64,000 bases of DNA from Microcystis elabens FACHB-917 (GCF_014698445.1 NZ_JACJSZ010000003.1:62001-126000); one strand, 5' to 3'; counted from the stretch's first letter, positions 8,961-18,386 are shown. Notes: generated from the letters alone by a model not told the origin. Numbers and translations are program-made.

Positions 8961-9782
8961 TCAGCGATATCTGGATCGGCCCCGGGCGCCGAAAAGCCTG
9001 ACTTTGATCAATGCCATTCCCACCAGAAACCAGAACCAGGATCTGGCTGGCCGCCTTCTAAAAAGCTCATAGATGACTTTGTAGAAGCGCCCCTTGATAA
9101 AGGCATAGGAAAGATAATTTGGATCAACAAAATAAGCTACACATTCCCACTCCTTGACTCTCTTTTCGAGGCTCATTTGAAGTGGGTTAATATTTTGCAT
9201 GCCCGTTCCGCCCAAATGGGCTATCTCCATCCCCCGAGACAGGAGCAGCCACTTGGACCACTCCTGATCCTCAGACGCATAAACCTCCGGGTTGAATGGC
9301 CTCTCACGCAGAAGGCTGGAACGATAGAGAGAGCAGGAGTTCCAGAGACCATTGAGTCCATTGAAGCTCTTTTGAGTAACAAAATGAGGTCGGATTTCCC
9401 CATGATCATGGGACGAGAAGCAGACGCCGCCGAGTCGGGGATGGGAATCCAGGATGTCCATAGCCCTTCGAAGAGCCAGGGGGTTTTCGATCACGATATG
9501 GGAGCTGATCACGAGAACATAATCAGCGATGAGATAGGGAATGGCGATATTAATAGCCATCGCATAATTAAAACTTGGCAGAGAGTAATCGATCACAACA
9601 GCACTCTCAGGAATAATCTTTCTGGTGTTATCCGTAGAGCTGTTATCGACAAAAAGATAACGGGGATGCACGCCTTCATTCCGCCCAATGGCCGCAAGCA
9701 CGGCAGGCAGGGTGGCCTCACAGTTGAAAGTCCTGCAAATCACGTCAACCAGCCTTGAGCCCAATGGAAGATCGAGATTCAT
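8961..9782 (-). CDS. family 2 glycosyltransferase, probably horizontally acquired
   Basis: GT-A fold glycosyltransferase: DVICRTFNCEATL opens the nucleotide-binding domain, FVDNSSTDNT (about 44-53) binds the nucleotide, and ASEDQEWSKWLL is the usual ED acid motif. The normal DxD position reads VISSHIVIEN, a variant lacking Asp. The 273-residue protein ends in a basic, aromatic tail (FYKVIYELFRRR, WFWFLVGMALIKV) that could lie at the membrane. ATG 9782 is chosen; TTG at 9797 would add five residues. G+C is far lower than all neighbours, in the gene and in flanking 8686-8960, where I see no gene. It is convergent with dnaX and shares direction with the next glycosyltransferase. Substrate unknown; a surface glycan is likely. 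Confidence 0.75.
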   Translation of the reverse strand: MNLDLPLGSRLVDVICRTFNCEATLPAVLAAIGRNEGVHPRYLFVDNSSTDNTRKIIPESAVVIDYSLPSFNYAMAINIAIPYLIADYVLVISSHIVIENPLALRRAMDILDSHPRLGGVCFSSHDHGEIRPHFVTQKSFNGLNGLWNSCSLYRSSLLRERPFNPEVYASEDQEWSKWLLLSRGMEIAHLGGTGMQNINPLQMSLEKRVKEWECVAYFVDPNYLSYAFIKGRFYKVIYELFRRRPARSWFWFLVGMALIKVRLFGARGRSRYR

Positions 9783-9859
9783 TGTCCCTACAAGCAAGAA
9801 CCCAGAACTGTGTGTTCCTGAGTCAGAGACATGACCTCCTCTTCAATCCATCCCAAGAA

Positions 9860-11290
9860 TCAGGCCTGACTGACTTCCGTCGCCAGATCCCCAGTCTCCT
9901 GGTCGTCCTCCTCAGCCATGCACTCCTCCACAAGAGCTTCGCCGTGCTCCTGCCCCAGGTGAAGCGTCTTGACCCAGACCAGCTTCTTGGGCAGCAGGGC
10001 CATCTTCATGGTCACCCAGGGGATCACCAGGAACCAGTGGACCAGGTAGATGATGCCCAGGCCGGCGCTGAAGGGGTTCATGGCCGGCAGGGGGGGACCC
10101 TCCGACGGCCGGCGGCAGCCCGTGGCGATCGCCATGCCCGAGAGGGCCAGGGCCACGATCGAGAACGGCCACATGGTGGGGGCCGTACGGGTCAGCAGGG
10201 TGCCGATCAGGTCGGCGCTGGCCACCACCGGCAGAACGTACTGCAGCAGGAAGAAGCAGGTGAGATCGAGTTTCTGGCTGAACCCCAGCCGGTCGGACAC
10301 CAGGCCGGGCCCGTAGTCGAAGAAGCGCTGCAGGCCGCCCTCGGCCCAGCGCTGGCGCTGACGCCACAGGGCCGGCAAGGTCAGCACGGCCTCCTCCCGC
10401 ACCGGTGGATCCCAGAGCACCCCGATCGGCAGGCCTTCGAGCAGCAGACGGAAGCTCAGGTCGAGATCATCCGTCACCGTGTCCTCGTTGAAGCCCCCGA
10501 CCTTCAGAAGCGCCTCCCGTGACAGCAGCTGGCCGTTGCCCCGCAGTTCGGCGACCCCACCGTTGGCCAGCCGTCCCTCCTGGATCATGGCGTCGAAGGC
10601 CATCTCCATCGCCTGGGCGGTGGTGAGCAGGTTGGTCGGGGCGTTGGCCACCGCCTTACGCAGCTGCACCGCCGCCCAGCCCCCGGCTTCCGCCCAGGGC
10701 ACGAGGCGCTCCAGCACATCCGGCTGCAGGTCGGCATCGGCGTCGAGCACGAGCATCCAGCGGCCCTGCAACTGCTGCAGCACCAGATTCAGGGCTCCTG
10801 ACTTGCCGCCGCCCGCATCCCGGGGCCGGCGCAGCACCCGCAGAAAGGGATGGCGTTCCTGGAGGTCGGCGAGCAGAGCGGGCGTGCGGTCGTCGCTGCC
10901 GTCATCGACCACCCAGAGCGCCAGCTGCGCCTCGGGCCAGCGCAGGGCGGCGATGCGCTCCACCAGACGGGCGATCACCGCCTGCTCGTCACGGGCGGCC
11001 ACCACCACATCGACGGCCGGGCCGTCCGCCGCCGGGGCCACCGCCGGGGCTCCCTCGACGGGCCTGCGGCGGAAGGCCTGCAGCAGCACGGTCCGGAGGC
11101 TGTAACCGCCGAGCAGGGTGGCCAGGGTGAGGGCCGGCACCAGACTGCGGCCCGGGGGCAGCCAGTGGGGAGCGACCCCCACCAGTCCGCAGCAGGCGAG
11201 GAACAGGGCCGCCTTGGCCCGGCGGCGATCGCGGCCACCCGCGTTGGGGTTGCCGGTGGGGCTGCCGCTGACACTGCCACCGGCAGCCAT
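9860..11290 (-). CDS. mgdA: monoglucosyldiacylglycerol synthase-like membrane glycosyltransferase (GT2)
   Basis: Resembles Synechocystis Sll1377, which transfers glucose from UDP-Glc to diacylglycerol, the first step to cyanobacterial MGDG. The 476-residue protein has an N-terminal hydrophobic region (about 26-62), GT2 motifs VVDDGSDD (127-134), LDADADLQP (182-190), [16 protein letters not shown] (273-281) and [10 protein letters not shown] (310-319), then several C-terminal membrane segments and the ending [17 protein letters not shown] that parallels the MgdA C-terminus. ATG 11290 is preceded by AGG six bases upstream; ATG 11302 is an alternative. Another processive GT2 function cannot be excluded. 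With sqdB-sqdX nearby it adds to a group of thylakoid lipid genes. Confidence 0.75.
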   Translation of the reverse strand: MAAGGSVSGSPTGNPNAGGRDRRRAKAALFLACCGLVGVAPHWLPPGRSLVPALTLATLLGGYSLRTVLLQAFRRRPVEGAPAVAPAADGPAVDVVVAARDEQAVIARLVERIAALRWPEAQLALWVVDDGSDDRTPALLADLQERHPFLRVLRRPRDAGGGKSGALNLVLQQLQGRWMLVLDADADLQPDVLERLVPWAEAGGWAAVQLRKAVANAPTNLLTTAQAMEMAFDAMIQEGRLANGGVAELRGNGQLLSREALLKVGGFNEDTVTDDLDLSFRLLLEGLPIGVLWDPPVREEAVLTLPALWRQRQRWAEGGLQRFFDYGPGLVSDRLGFSQKLDLTCFFLLQYVLPVVASADLIGTLLTRTAPTMWPFSIVALALSGMAIATGCRRPSEGPPLPAMNPFSAGLGIIYLVHWFLVIPWVTMKMALLPKKLVWVKTLHLGQEHGEALVEECMAEEDDQETGDLATEVSQA

Positions 11291-11315
11291 GGTGAACCTC
11301 ATGCAGGTGGTGACT

Positions 11316-12911
11316 CTAGGGGGAATCGCCGCCGGCCCCCAGGGGCTGGAGCGTGGTGCCCGAGTAGTAGTGCGCCAGGATCCGCCGGGCACTCCAGCCG
11401 CGACCGGCCAGATCGATCGCCCCGGCCTGGGAGAGGCCGGCTCCGTGGCCGAAGCCGCCGCCGGCCAGCTGCCAGACCCCCTCACCCGCCGGCCGCAGCG
11501 TGAACAGGGTGCTGGGCAGGGTGCGCAGCGTGCGGCGGATGGCATCCAGCCGCAGCACCGTGCGGCCGGCGCCTCCCTGCACCTCGAGGGCCAGCACCCG
11601 ACCGCTGGGGCCCCGCGCCAGCACCTTCAGGGCGGTGGGCCGCCCCACCGCCCGCTCCGGACCGAGGGCGGCGGCGATCTGGTCCGCCGTGAGCCGCCGC
11701 TGCCAGCGGAAGACGGGATGGTCGGCACCCCAGGCCGCCTGGCCGTCCCGCAGCAGCATCGGCAGGGCCTCGGCGGCCAGGGGCACCTGGAATCGGGCCT
11801 GGAAGGGGGGAGGACCGTCGGGGAAGGGCTTCAGGTAGGCGACCGGTGGCCCGCTCCAGGCCTCCTCGAAGGCGGCGCTGATGCCGCCGTTGCTGGCGTG
11901 GTAGACGGCGTGGATCGGCCCATCGGCACCCATCAGCACAGCCAGCCGGGTGGCGTCGATGGCCTGGCGTACGGCAGCGCCGGCATGGCGCGGGTCGCTG
12001 TACACCTGGCACTGGGTGTCGGCGCAGAGGTGGTAGCCATCCGCCGCGAAGCGGTGCTGGTTGCGCACCGCCCAGGTGCGGGCCAGCACGGCCTGGGCCT
12101 CGAGGGCCGCCGCCGGCACACCGGCTCCGATCTCGTGGGGCACGACGCCCTCCAGGTAGCGCTCCAGGGGGACCTGCTCCACCAGGCTCCAGCCGCCGTG
12201 GGCGTCGCTGAGCAGCTGGAAGGGGCCGGCGTAGACCCCCTGGTTCCAGACCAGCCCGCCGGGGGCCTCGATCCGGATCGGCCCTGTCAGGGGCACCACC
12301 CCCTGGGCGCGGCGCAGCTCCAGGCCGACGCGCTCATGGAGGGTCCGTTCGTGACGGCGCAGCTGCAGCCCCTCCGGCAGCGCGGCGGGGTCGGGGGCGC
12401 CGGCCGGGGCCCACACCTCCCACTCGCGGGGCCGGGCGATCACGGCCGCCACCCCTACCGACCGCCACAGCCCGGCCGCCTGCTCGGCGCTCTCGAAGCT
12501 GGCGAACGGACCGAGCACCCGGCGCTGCAGCGTCACGGGAGCGGCCAGCGCATCCCGGCGCCAGTGCAGCACCAGCGAGGGGGCCTGGAAGCGCTGGCCA
12601 TCGGCGTCGATCAGGGTGAGCAGGCCGCCGTTGCTGCGCAGACGCAGGGGCGGGGCCTCGGAGGCCTCCCCAGGCGCCGGACCCAGCCGGGCCGCCAGGG
12701 CCACCGCCAACACCGGACGCGCCGCCGTGACCGGCTCCGGCGGGGCCACCGGCCAGTGCATCAGGCTGGTCACCCCGGGGGCCGGGGCGTCCGGCGGCGG
12801 GGACGGGGGCGGGGACGGGACGGGCGGCCCCGGCTCGGCCCGGCAGCCGACCGGGAACAGGAGCGCGGCCGCCAGCAGCAGCCGGGGCAGGACGCGGGGA
12901 CGCAGCGACAT
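11316..12911 (-). CDS. SpoIID/LytB-domain lipoprotein
   Basis: The 531-residue protein begins with a lipoprotein signal ([14 protein letters not shown], lipidated Cys23), a Pro-rich linker, a SPOR-like segment ([22 protein letters not shown]), and then a SpoIID/LytB domain with [36 protein letters not shown] and the terminal [13 protein letters not shown]. In Bacillus SpoIID is a lytic transglycosylase acting on peptidoglycan; cyanobacterial members are presumed cell-wall enzymes. It sits 25 bp upstream of the glucolipid synthase on the same strand and is divergent from rpmI, a neighbourhood I recall from other picocyanobacteria. Confidence 0.85.
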   Translation of the reverse strand: MSLRPRVLPRLLLAAALLFPVGCRAEPGPPVPSPPPSPPPDAPAPGVTSLMHWPVAPPEPVTAARPVLAVALAARLGPAPGEASEAPPLRLRSNGGLLTLIDADGQRFQAPSLVLHWRRDALAAPVTLQRRVLGPFASFESAEQAAGLWRSVGVAAVIARPREWEVWAPAGAPDPAALPEGLQLRRHERTLHERVGLELRRAQGVVPLTGPIRIEAPGGLVWNQGVYAGPFQLLSDAHGGWSLVEQVPLERYLEGVVPHEIGAGVPAAALEAQAVLARTWAVRNQHRFAADGYHLCADTQCQVYSDPRHAGAAVRQAIDATRLAVLMGADGPIHAVYHASNGGISAAFEEAWSGPPVAYLKPFPDGPPPFQARFQVPLAAEALPMLLRDGQAAWGADHPVFRWQRRLTADQIAAALGPERAVGRPTALKVLARGPSGRVLALEVQGGAGRTVLRLDAIRRTLRTLPSTLFTLRPAGEGVWQLAGGGFGHGAGLSQAGAIDLAGRGWSARRILAHYYSGTTLQPLGAGGDSP

Positions 12912-12980
12912 CGGCAGGGCGGGGTTGGAGGAGGGTGCACCCGCGTCGTAGTGTGCTCGTTTGTGCCTGCGCCTACCGAG

Positions 12981-13181
12981 ATGCCGAAGCTCAAGACCCG
13001 CAAAGCGGCCGCGAAGCGGTTCAAGGCCACCGGCACCGGCAAGTTCATGCGCCGGCGTGCCTTCCTCAACCACCTGCTCGATCACAAGAGCCCCAAGCGC
13101 AAGCGCTATCTGGGGACGATGGCGGTGGTCGATGAGCGCGACCACGACAACGTGGCCCGGATGCTGCCCTACGCCGGCTGA
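12981..13181 (+). CDS. rpmI: 50S ribosomal protein L35 (bL35)
   Basis: A 66-residue basic protein starting [21 protein letters not shown] and ending NVARMLPYA, the full typical length of L35. It is followed by rplT after 70 bp, the conserved L35-L20 pair of the large ribosomal subunit. infC is not next to it, as is usual in many cyanobacteria. A weak sigma-70-like pair (TTGGAG at 12925, TAGTGT at 12949) lies upstream but is not strong enough to call. Confidence 0.97.
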   Translation: MPKLKTRKAAAKRFKATGTGKFMRRRAFLNHLLDHKSPKRKRYLGTMAVVDERDHDNVARMLPYAG

Positions 13182-13251
13182 GTCCGGCCGGGCTCCCTTC
13201 GGGGCTCCCCCTTCCCTGTACTTCTCCCAACCAACCCACTGCTCACCTCCC

Positions 13252-13599
13252 ATGGCCCGCGTCAAGAGGGGCAACGTCGCCCGCAAACGCCGCAACAAGA
13301 TCCTCCGTCTCGCCCGCGGCTTCCAGGGGAGTAACGGCAGTCTGTTCCGCACAGCCAACCAGCGGGTCATGAAGGCGCTCTGCAACGCCTATCGCGACCG
13401 TCGCCGCCGCAAGCGTGACTTCCGCCGCCTCTGGATCGCCCGGATCAACGCCGCCGCCCGCCTGAACGGCCTCAGCTACAGCAAGCTGATCGGTGGCCTC
13501 AAGCGGGCCGACGTGCGCCTGAACCGCAAGATGCTGGCCCAGCTGGCCGTGGCCGATCCCGCCAGCTTCAGTGGCGTGGCCACCGCTGCAGGCCACTGA
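13252..13599 (+). CDS. rplT: 50S ribosomal protein L20 (bL20)
   Basis: A 115-residue protein with the L20 N-terminal basic extension [26 protein letters not shown] and the globular C-terminal part ([20 protein letters not shown]). L20 binds 23S rRNA early in large-subunit assembly and in many bacteria represses its own operon; no leader pseudoknot was recognised here. Length and both domains are complete. It is downstream of rpmI and upstream of the Ycf37-like gene on the same strand. Confidence 0.97.
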   Translation: MARVKRGNVARKRRNKILRLARGFQGSNGSLFRTANQRVMKALCNAYRDRRRRKRDFRRLWIARINAAARLNGLSYSKLIGGLKRADVRLNRKMLAQLAVADPASFSGVATAAGH

Positions 13600-13610
13600 C
13601 GCCGTCCCCC

Positions 13611-13646
13611 CAGTCCCGACCGTCCACCCAGCCCCGACCGTCCGGC
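13611..13646 (+). repeat. 18-bp imperfect tandem repeat between rplT and the Ycf37-like gene
   Basis: Two adjacent 18-bp units (13611-13628, 13629-13646) share CAGYCCCGACCGTCC, with a third partial echo just upstream. It fills most of the 55-bp intergenic gap. No hairpin is formed, so a terminator is unlikely; replication slippage is the simplest origin. Confidence 0.5.
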
Positions 13647-13654
13647 CGGCCCCG

Positions 13655-14209
13655 ATGAACGATCTGCTGCCCCAGGCCTACCTGCTCGGCCTGATCGCCC
13701 TCCTGGGCGTGGCCGCCATCGTGGTCGGCCGCCAGATCCTGCGGGTCCGCCGCGACGAACTCGCCCTCGCGCGCCTCGGAGGCAACGACAAGGCCGCCGG
13801 CGGCCCCAGGGATGCCTCCACCCTCTATGAGCTGGCCTCGGTCCAGCTGCGCAAGCGCCTCTACGCCGAGGCCCAGGCCAACCTCAGACAGGCCCTGAAG
13901 CTGGCCGAGGCCGAAAACGCCCCCGCCGAGGCGCGGGCCCTGATGGAGAACGCCCTCGGCTTCACCCTGGCGGCCCAGAGCAACTACAGCGCCGCCGTGC
14001 GCCACTACCGGGCCGCCCTGCGGGCCAAGGCTGATTACCCGGTGGCCCTCAACAACCTCGCCTTCGCCCTCGAGAAGCAGTCGAAGGCCGATGAAGCCCA
14101 ATGCCTCTACGAGAAGGTGCTGCAACTCGAGGCCACCAACAGGACGGCCCTCAAGCGGCTCGCGATCCTGGAGCGACGCAGCGGGCGCCAGGCCGGCAAG
14201 ACCTCCTGA
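13655..14209 (+). CDS. Ycf37-like membrane-anchored TPR protein
   Basis: The 184-residue protein has one N-terminal transmembrane helix (AYLLGLIALLGVAAIVVG, about 7-24) followed by RRDELALARL and three TPR units (STLYELASVQLRKRLYAEA; LMENALGFTLAAQSNYSAA; YPVALNNLAFALEKQSKAD). This architecture and the opening PQAYLLGLIALLG resemble Ycf37 (Synechocystis Slr0171), a thylakoid protein involved in photosystem I assembly or stability. Its place directly after rplT is one I recall for picocyanobacterial Ycf37-like genes. The ATG at 13655 is the only start giving a normal membrane anchor. Confidence is high for the architecture and moderate for the Ycf37 role. Confidence 0.75.
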   Translation: MNDLLPQAYLLGLIALLGVAAIVVGRQILRVRRDELALARLGGNDKAAGGPRDASTLYELASVQLRKRLYAEAQANLRQALKLAEAENAPAEARALMENALGFTLAAQSNYSAAVRHYRAALRAKADYPVALNNLAFALEKQSKADEAQCLYEKVLQLEATNRTALKRLAILERRSGRQAGKTS

Positions 14210-14269
14210 AGGTGACTTCTCCTTCCCAGGCCTGACACCAAGGGGCCGTTCCGCTCGACAAGCGACGGT

Positions 14270-14842
14270 TCACCAGAGGCCGCGGACCGGACCAGACGCT
14301 CCGGCGGCAGGGGCTGGCGGGGCGCTGCGTTCCGGCACCAGCTGGAGTCGCCCGCCGGGGGTGGTGAGACGGGGGGCTCTCCAACCGCTCAGCGACAGGC
14401 CCTGGACGCTCTGGAAGGCCCCTCCCGGCTCGAGCGCACCGCCGAGGGGGTCCCCCAGCAGCAGCAGATCGAGCTGGTCCGACTTGGCGTTGAGGTTGCC
14501 CTGCACCGGAGATTCGACCCCGCCGACGGCCATCGCTCCGCGCAGATCCACCATCTGGCCGACCGGGGTGGCCCCGTCGATCCGCAGCTGGACGGGAACG
14601 GCGGGCCCGCCGCTGAACGACTGGTAACGGCCGCTCCAGCGACGCGGCATCTGCTCGGCGATCAGGCGGGCCCGGGCGATCGGATCGAAGGTCTCGACCT
14701 CGCCATCGATGCCGCCGTCCTGATCGATGGCGCGGATCTCGGGGGGGGTGAAGGGCACGAACCCTTCGGCCGGCAGGGGGCTGGCGGCTAGCACCGGGCC
14801 GGCGGCGAGCAGCAGGGGCACGGCGGCCAGGGGCACCGGCAT
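14270..14842 (-). CDS. conserved exported protein of unknown function
   Basis: A 190-residue protein with a classical signal peptide ([17 protein letters not shown], cleavage near AAS, about residue 20). The mature part includes [25 protein letters not shown] and a beta-rich segment [29 protein letters not shown], then a Pro/Ala-rich tail. I do not recognise a domain; the pattern suggests a small lipid- or carbohydrate-binding beta fold but this is only impression. It is convergent with the Ycf37-like gene and divergent from thiG. ATG 14842 fits the signal peptide best. Confidence 0.65.
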   Translation of the reverse strand: MPVPLAAVPLLLAAGPVLAASPLPAEGFVPFTPPEIRAIDQDGGIDGEVETFDPIARARLIAEQMPRRWSGRYQSFSGGPAVPVQLRIDGATPVGQMVDLRGAMAVGGVESPVQGNLNAKSDQLDLLLLGDPLGGALEPGGAFQSVQGLSLSGWRAPRLTTPGGRLQLVPERSAPPAPAAGASGPVRGLW

Positions 14843-14908
14843 GGCGTGGGTCTCGTAGACAGGAGGCAGACTAGTCGGGATGCGCCCGTCCGCCGCAGGC
14901 CCCTGACC

Positions 14909-15730
14909 GTGACCGCCATCGCCCCCCTCACCACCCACGACGATCTGGTGATCGCCGGCCGCCGCTTCCGCAGCCGCCTGATGACCGGCACCGGCAAGTA
15001 CCCAAGCCTGGAGGCCATGCAGGCCAGCCTGGAGGCCAGCGGCTGCGAGATCGTCACCGTGGCGGTGCGGCGGGTGCAGAGCGGCGCCCCGGGCCACGGC
15101 GGGCTGATGGAGGCGATCGACTGGGACCGGATCTGGATGCTGCCCAACACCGCCGGCTGCGCCACCGCCGAGGAGGCGGTGCGGGTGGCGCGGCTGGGCC
15201 GGGAGCTGGCGCGGCTGGCGGGCCAGGAGGACAACAATTTCGTCAAGCTGGAGGTGATCCCCGATTCCCGCCACCTGCTCCCGGATCCCTTCGGCACCCT
15301 CGAAGCCGCCGAACAGCTGGTGAAGGAAGGCTTTGTCGTGCTGCCATACATCAATGCCGATCCCCTGCTGGCCAGGCGGCTGGAGGAGGCCGGCTGCGCC
15401 ACCGTGATGCCGCTGGGGTCGCCGATCGGATCGGGCCAGGGCATCCGTAACGCCGCCAACATCGCCCTGATCATCGAGAACGCCCGCATCCCGGTGGTGG
15501 TGGATGCGGGCATCGGAGTGCCCAGCGAAGCGGCCCAGGCGATGGAGATGGGCGCCGACGCGCTGCTGATCAACAGCGCCATCGCCCTGGCCGGTGATCC
15601 ACCGGCGATGGCGCGGGCCATGGCCCTCGCCACCGCAGCCGGCCGCAGCGCCCTGCTGGCGGGCCGACTGCCGCAGCGGGCCGAAGCCAGCGCCAGTTCA
15701 CCGCTGGAAGGGCGTGTGACGAACCATTGA
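14909..15730 (+). CDS. thiG: thiazole synthase ThiG
   Basis: Builds the thiazole phosphate of thiamine from deoxyxylulose phosphate, dehydroglycine and ThiS-thiocarboxylate. The 273-residue TIM-barrel protein shows [39 protein letters not shown], the Schiff-base Lys in [11 protein letters not shown], and the phosphate-binding C-terminal segments [30 protein letters not shown] in pieces. GTG 14909 gives a normal length; the frame is open upstream. No TPP riboswitch was recognised in the short leader. thiL, which makes thiamine diphosphate, occurs later in the window but is not linked. Confidence 0.94.
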   Translation: MTAIAPLTTHDDLVIAGRRFRSRLMTGTGKYPSLEAMQASLEASGCEIVTVAVRRVQSGAPGHGGLMEAIDWDRIWMLPNTAGCATAEEAVRVARLGRELARLAGQEDNNFVKLEVIPDSRHLLPDPFGTLEAAEQLVKEGFVVLPYINADPLLARRLEEAGCATVMPLGSPIGSGQGIRNAANIALIIENARIPVVVDAGIGVPSEAAQAMEMGADALLINSAIALAGDPPAMARAMALATAAGRSALLAGRLPQRAEASASSPLEGRVTNH

Positions 15731-15787
15731 CGATCGGGCCGATCGCAACACCGCTCCATAGGGTTTGCCACAAACCGATCCCCCACC

Positions 15788-15952
15788 ATGCAGGTCACCG
15801 AAGAAGACGGCGGCAAGCTCAATGCCTTCTCCAAGGAGCCCCGCATGGTGCTCCAGGAAGCGGGAGAGACGAGCGGCGCCAACCGGTTCCTGCTGATCGG
15901 CGGCCTGGTGCTGGTGGCCGTGCTGGTGGCGGTGGCGGCCGGCATCAGCTGA
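15788..15952 (+). CDS. Ssl1498-family light-harvesting-like small membrane protein
   Basis: A 54-residue protein, too short for many ORF finders, starting MQVTEEDGGKLNAFSKEPRM and ending in one transmembrane helix (FLLIGGLVLVAVLVAVAAGI). The N-terminal signature EEDGGxLNxFxxEPxM is that of the cyanobacterial Ssl1498 family, annotated as light-harvesting-like, possibly associated with photosynthetic complexes; its biochemical role is not established. It sits between thiG and sqdB on the same strand. The ATG is clear and the reading frame ends in TGA before the sqdB leader. Confidence 0.8.
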   Translation: MQVTEEDGGKLNAFSKEPRMVLQEAGETSGANRFLLIGGLVLVAVLVAVAAGIS

Positions 15953-15994
15953 GGTCGGTGCGGGCCTCTGAGGCCTGTAGTAGCTTGCCCGTCT

Positions 15995-16015
15995 GAGCAA
16001 TTGCTCGTTCAGGAG
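15995..16015 (+). promoter_or_regulatory. 12-bp perfect palindrome and ribosome binding site before sqdB
   Basis: GAGCAATTGCTC (15995-16006) is a perfect 12-bp palindrome with no spacer. It is followed by AGGAG (16011-16015), six bases before the GTG of sqdB at 16022, which fixes that start. The palindrome cannot form an RNA hairpin with a normal loop, so a protein-binding operator is the more likely reading. The regulator is unknown. Confidence 0.5.
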
Positions 16016-16021
16016 TCTGGG

Positions 16022-17218
16022 GTGAAGGTTCTCGTTCTCGGCGGCGACGGCTTCTGTGGTTGGCCCTGTGCCGTGAACCTGGCGGAAGCCGGACACGACG
16101 TCGTCATCGTCGACAACCTGAGTCGTCGCAAGATCGACATCGACCTGGGCGTCGAGTCCCTGACGCCCATCGCCACCATTCAGGACCGCCTGCGGGCCTG
16201 GGAACAGGTGGGCGGCCGGGCCATGTCCTTCGTGCACCTCGACATCGCCCGGGAGTACGACCGCCTGCTGGAGCTGCTGCGCAGCGAGCGTCCGGCGGCG
16301 ATCGTGCACTTCGCCGAGCAGCGGGCCGCCCCCTACTCGATGAAGAGCAGCGCCACCAAGCGCTACACCGTCGACAACAACGTCAACGGCACCCACAACC
16401 TGCTGGCAGCCATCGTCGACAGCGGCCTCGACGTCCACATCGTCCACCTGGGCACCATGGGCGTCTACGGCTACGGCTCGCACCGGGGCGCCACGATCCC
16501 GGAGGGCTACCTGACGGTGGAAGTGCCCCAGCCGGACGGCACCTGCTTCACCGAGAAGATCCTGCACCCCACGGATCCCGGCAGCGTCTACCACATGACC
16601 AAGACGCTGGATCAGTTGCTGTTCTTCTACTACAACAAGAACGACGCGATCCGGGTCACCGACCTGCACCAGGGCATCGTCTGGGGCACCAACACCGACC
16701 TCACCCAGCGGGATCCCCGGCTCACCAACCGCTTCGACTACGACGGCGACTACGGCACCGTGCTCAACCGCTTCCTGATGCAGGCGGCGATCGGCTACCC
16801 GCTCACCGTCCACGGCACCGGCGGCCAGACCCGGGCCTTCATCCATATCCGCGATTCGGTGCTCTGCGTCCAGCTGGCCCTGGAACACCCCCCCGAACCC
16901 GGTGAGAAGGTGAAGATCTTCAACCAGATGACCGAGAGCCACCAGGTGGGCGAGCTGGCCCGCAAGGTGGCGGCCCTCACCGGCGCGGAGATCAACTACC
17001 TGCCCAACCCGCGCAAGGAGGCGATCGAGAACGATCTGATCGTCGACAACCGCTGCTTCATCGAGCTGGGCCTCAAGCCCACCACCCTCGATGACGGCCT
17101 GCTGGCCGAGGTGGTGGACGTGGCCCGCCGCTGGGCCGACCGCTGCGACCGTTCCAAGATCCCCTGTCTCTCCGCCTGGACCCATCGCCAGGCCGAAGCG
17201 ATCAAGGCCTTCGCCTGA
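16022..17218 (+). CDS. sqdB: UDP-sulfoquinovose synthase SqdB
   Basis: Converts UDP-glucose and sulfite to UDP-sulfoquinovose, the head-group donor for the thylakoid sulfolipid SQDG. The 398-residue protein is an extended SDR: NAD-binding GGDGFCGWP at residues 7-15, VDNLSRRKID, FAEQRAAPYSMKS, GTMGVYGYG and YHMTKTLDQ with the catalytic Tyr/Lys. The GTG start has a good AGGAG ribosome binding site. sqdX follows after only 10 bp, so the two are surely cotranscribed. Sequence is complete and typical in length. Confidence 0.96.
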   Translation: MKVLVLGGDGFCGWPCAVNLAEAGHDVVIVDNLSRRKIDIDLGVESLTPIATIQDRLRAWEQVGGRAMSFVHLDIAREYDRLLELLRSERPAAIVHFAEQRAAPYSMKSSATKRYTVDNNVNGTHNLLAAIVDSGLDVHIVHLGTMGVYGYGSHRGATIPEGYLTVEVPQPDGTCFTEKILHPTDPGSVYHMTKTLDQLLFFYYNKNDAIRVTDLHQGIVWGTNTDLTQRDPRLTNRFDYDGDYGTVLNRFLMQAAIGYPLTVHGTGGQTRAFIHIRDSVLCVQLALEHPPEPGEKVKIFNQMTESHQVGELARKVAALTGAEINYLPNPRKEAIENDLIVDNRCFIELGLKPTTLDDGLLAEVVDVARRWADRCDRSKIPCLSAWTHRQAEAIKAFA

Positions 17219-17228
17219 TCCCCCCCCC

Positions 17229-18365
17229 GTGAAGATCGCCTTTTTCACCGAAACCTTCCTGCCGAAGGTCGACGGCATCGTCACGCGGCTCACCAAGACG
17301 GTGCAGCAGCTGGTGCTGACCGGCGATGAGGTGCTGATCTTCTGCCCCGAGGGCGCCCCCGACGCCTACATGGGGGCCCGGGTGGTGGGGGTGCCGGCCA
17401 TGCCGCTGCCGCTCTATCCCGAGCTGAAGCTGGCCCTGCCGCGACCGGCGGTCTCGGAGGCCCTCGACCGCTTCGGCCCCGATCTGGTTCACGTGGTCAA
17501 TCCGGCCGTGCTCGGCCTGGGGGGCATCTGGCTGGCCCGCAGCCGCGGGCTGCCGCTGGTGGCCAGCTACCACACCCACCTGCCCAAGTACCTGGAGCAC
17601 TACGGCATGGGGATGCTCGAGCCTCTGCTGTGGGAACTGCTCAAGGCCGCCCACAACCAGGCCCAGCTCAACCTCTGCACCTCCACCGCCATGGTGGAGG
17701 AGCTCGCGATCCGGGGCATCCAGCACACGGCCCTCTGGCAGCGAGGCGTGGACACCGATCTGTTCCGCCCCGAACTGGCCTCCGGCACCATGCGCGAGCG
17801 CCTCCACGGCGGCCACGACGACACCGGGCATCTGTTGCTCTACATCGGCCGGCTCTCGGCGGAGAAGCAGATCGAGCGGATCCGGCCGGTGCTCGAAGCC
17901 ATGCCCCAGGCGCGGCTCGCCCTGGTGGGGGACGGTCCCCACCGCCAGCAGCTGGAGCGCCACTTCGACGGCACCGCCACCACCTTCGTGGGCTACCTGG
18001 CCGGTCAGGAACTGGCCTCGGCCTATGCCAGCGGCGATGCCTTCCTGTTCCCCTCCAGCACCGAGACCCTGGGTCTGGTGCTGCTGGAGGCGATGGCCGC
18101 CGGCTGCCCGGTGGTGGGGGCCAACCGGGGCGGCATCCCCGACATCGTCAGCGACGACGTCAACGGCTGCCTCTACGACCCCGACCAGCCCGCCAGCCTG
18201 ACCACAGCCGTGCAGCGGCTGCTGGGGGATCCGGCGGCCCGCCGACAGCTGCGCCTGGCCGCCCGTGAGGAGGCCGAGCGCTGGGGGTGGGCCGGTGCCA
18301 CCGCCCAGCTGCAGGGCTACTACCGCCAGGTGCTTGAGCAGGGCCGCCTCCCCCAGGCCGCTTGA
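17229..18365 (+). CDS. sqdX: sulfoquinovosyl transferase SqdX (SQDG synthase)
   Basis: Family 4 glycosyltransferase that transfers sulfoquinovose to diacylglycerol. The 378-residue protein begins MKIAFFTETFLPKVDGIVTRL; the N-terminal Rossmann half has SYHTHLPKYLEHYG, and the C-terminal half the donor site with YIGRLSAEKQIE, LVGDGPHR and FLFPSSTETLGLVLLEAMA (the EX7E motif). The GTG at 17229 lies just behind a run of C residues and lacks a Shine-Dalgarno, which suggests translational coupling to sqdB 10 bp upstream. It is convergent with the PBP2 gene. Confidence 0.95.
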   Translation: MKIAFFTETFLPKVDGIVTRLTKTVQQLVLTGDEVLIFCPEGAPDAYMGARVVGVPAMPLPLYPELKLALPRPAVSEALDRFGPDLVHVVNPAVLGLGGIWLARSRGLPLVASYHTHLPKYLEHYGMGMLEPLLWELLKAAHNQAQLNLCTSTAMVEELAIRGIQHTALWQRGVDTDLFRPELASGTMRERLHGGHDDTGHLLLYIGRLSAEKQIERIRPVLEAMPQARLALVGDGPHRQQLERHFDGTATTFVGYLAGQELASAYASGDAFLFPSSTETLGLVLLEAMAAGCPVVGANRGGIPDIVSDDVNGCLYDPDQPASLTTAVQRLLGDPAARRQLRLAAREEAERWGWAGATAQLQGYYRQVLEQGRLPQAA

Positions 18366-18386
18366 GCGGCTGAGCGCTAGGGAGCT

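Noticed and set aside
14846-14908. TPP riboswitch upstream of thiG
   Set aside because: The leader is short and I could not find the conserved THI-box elements.
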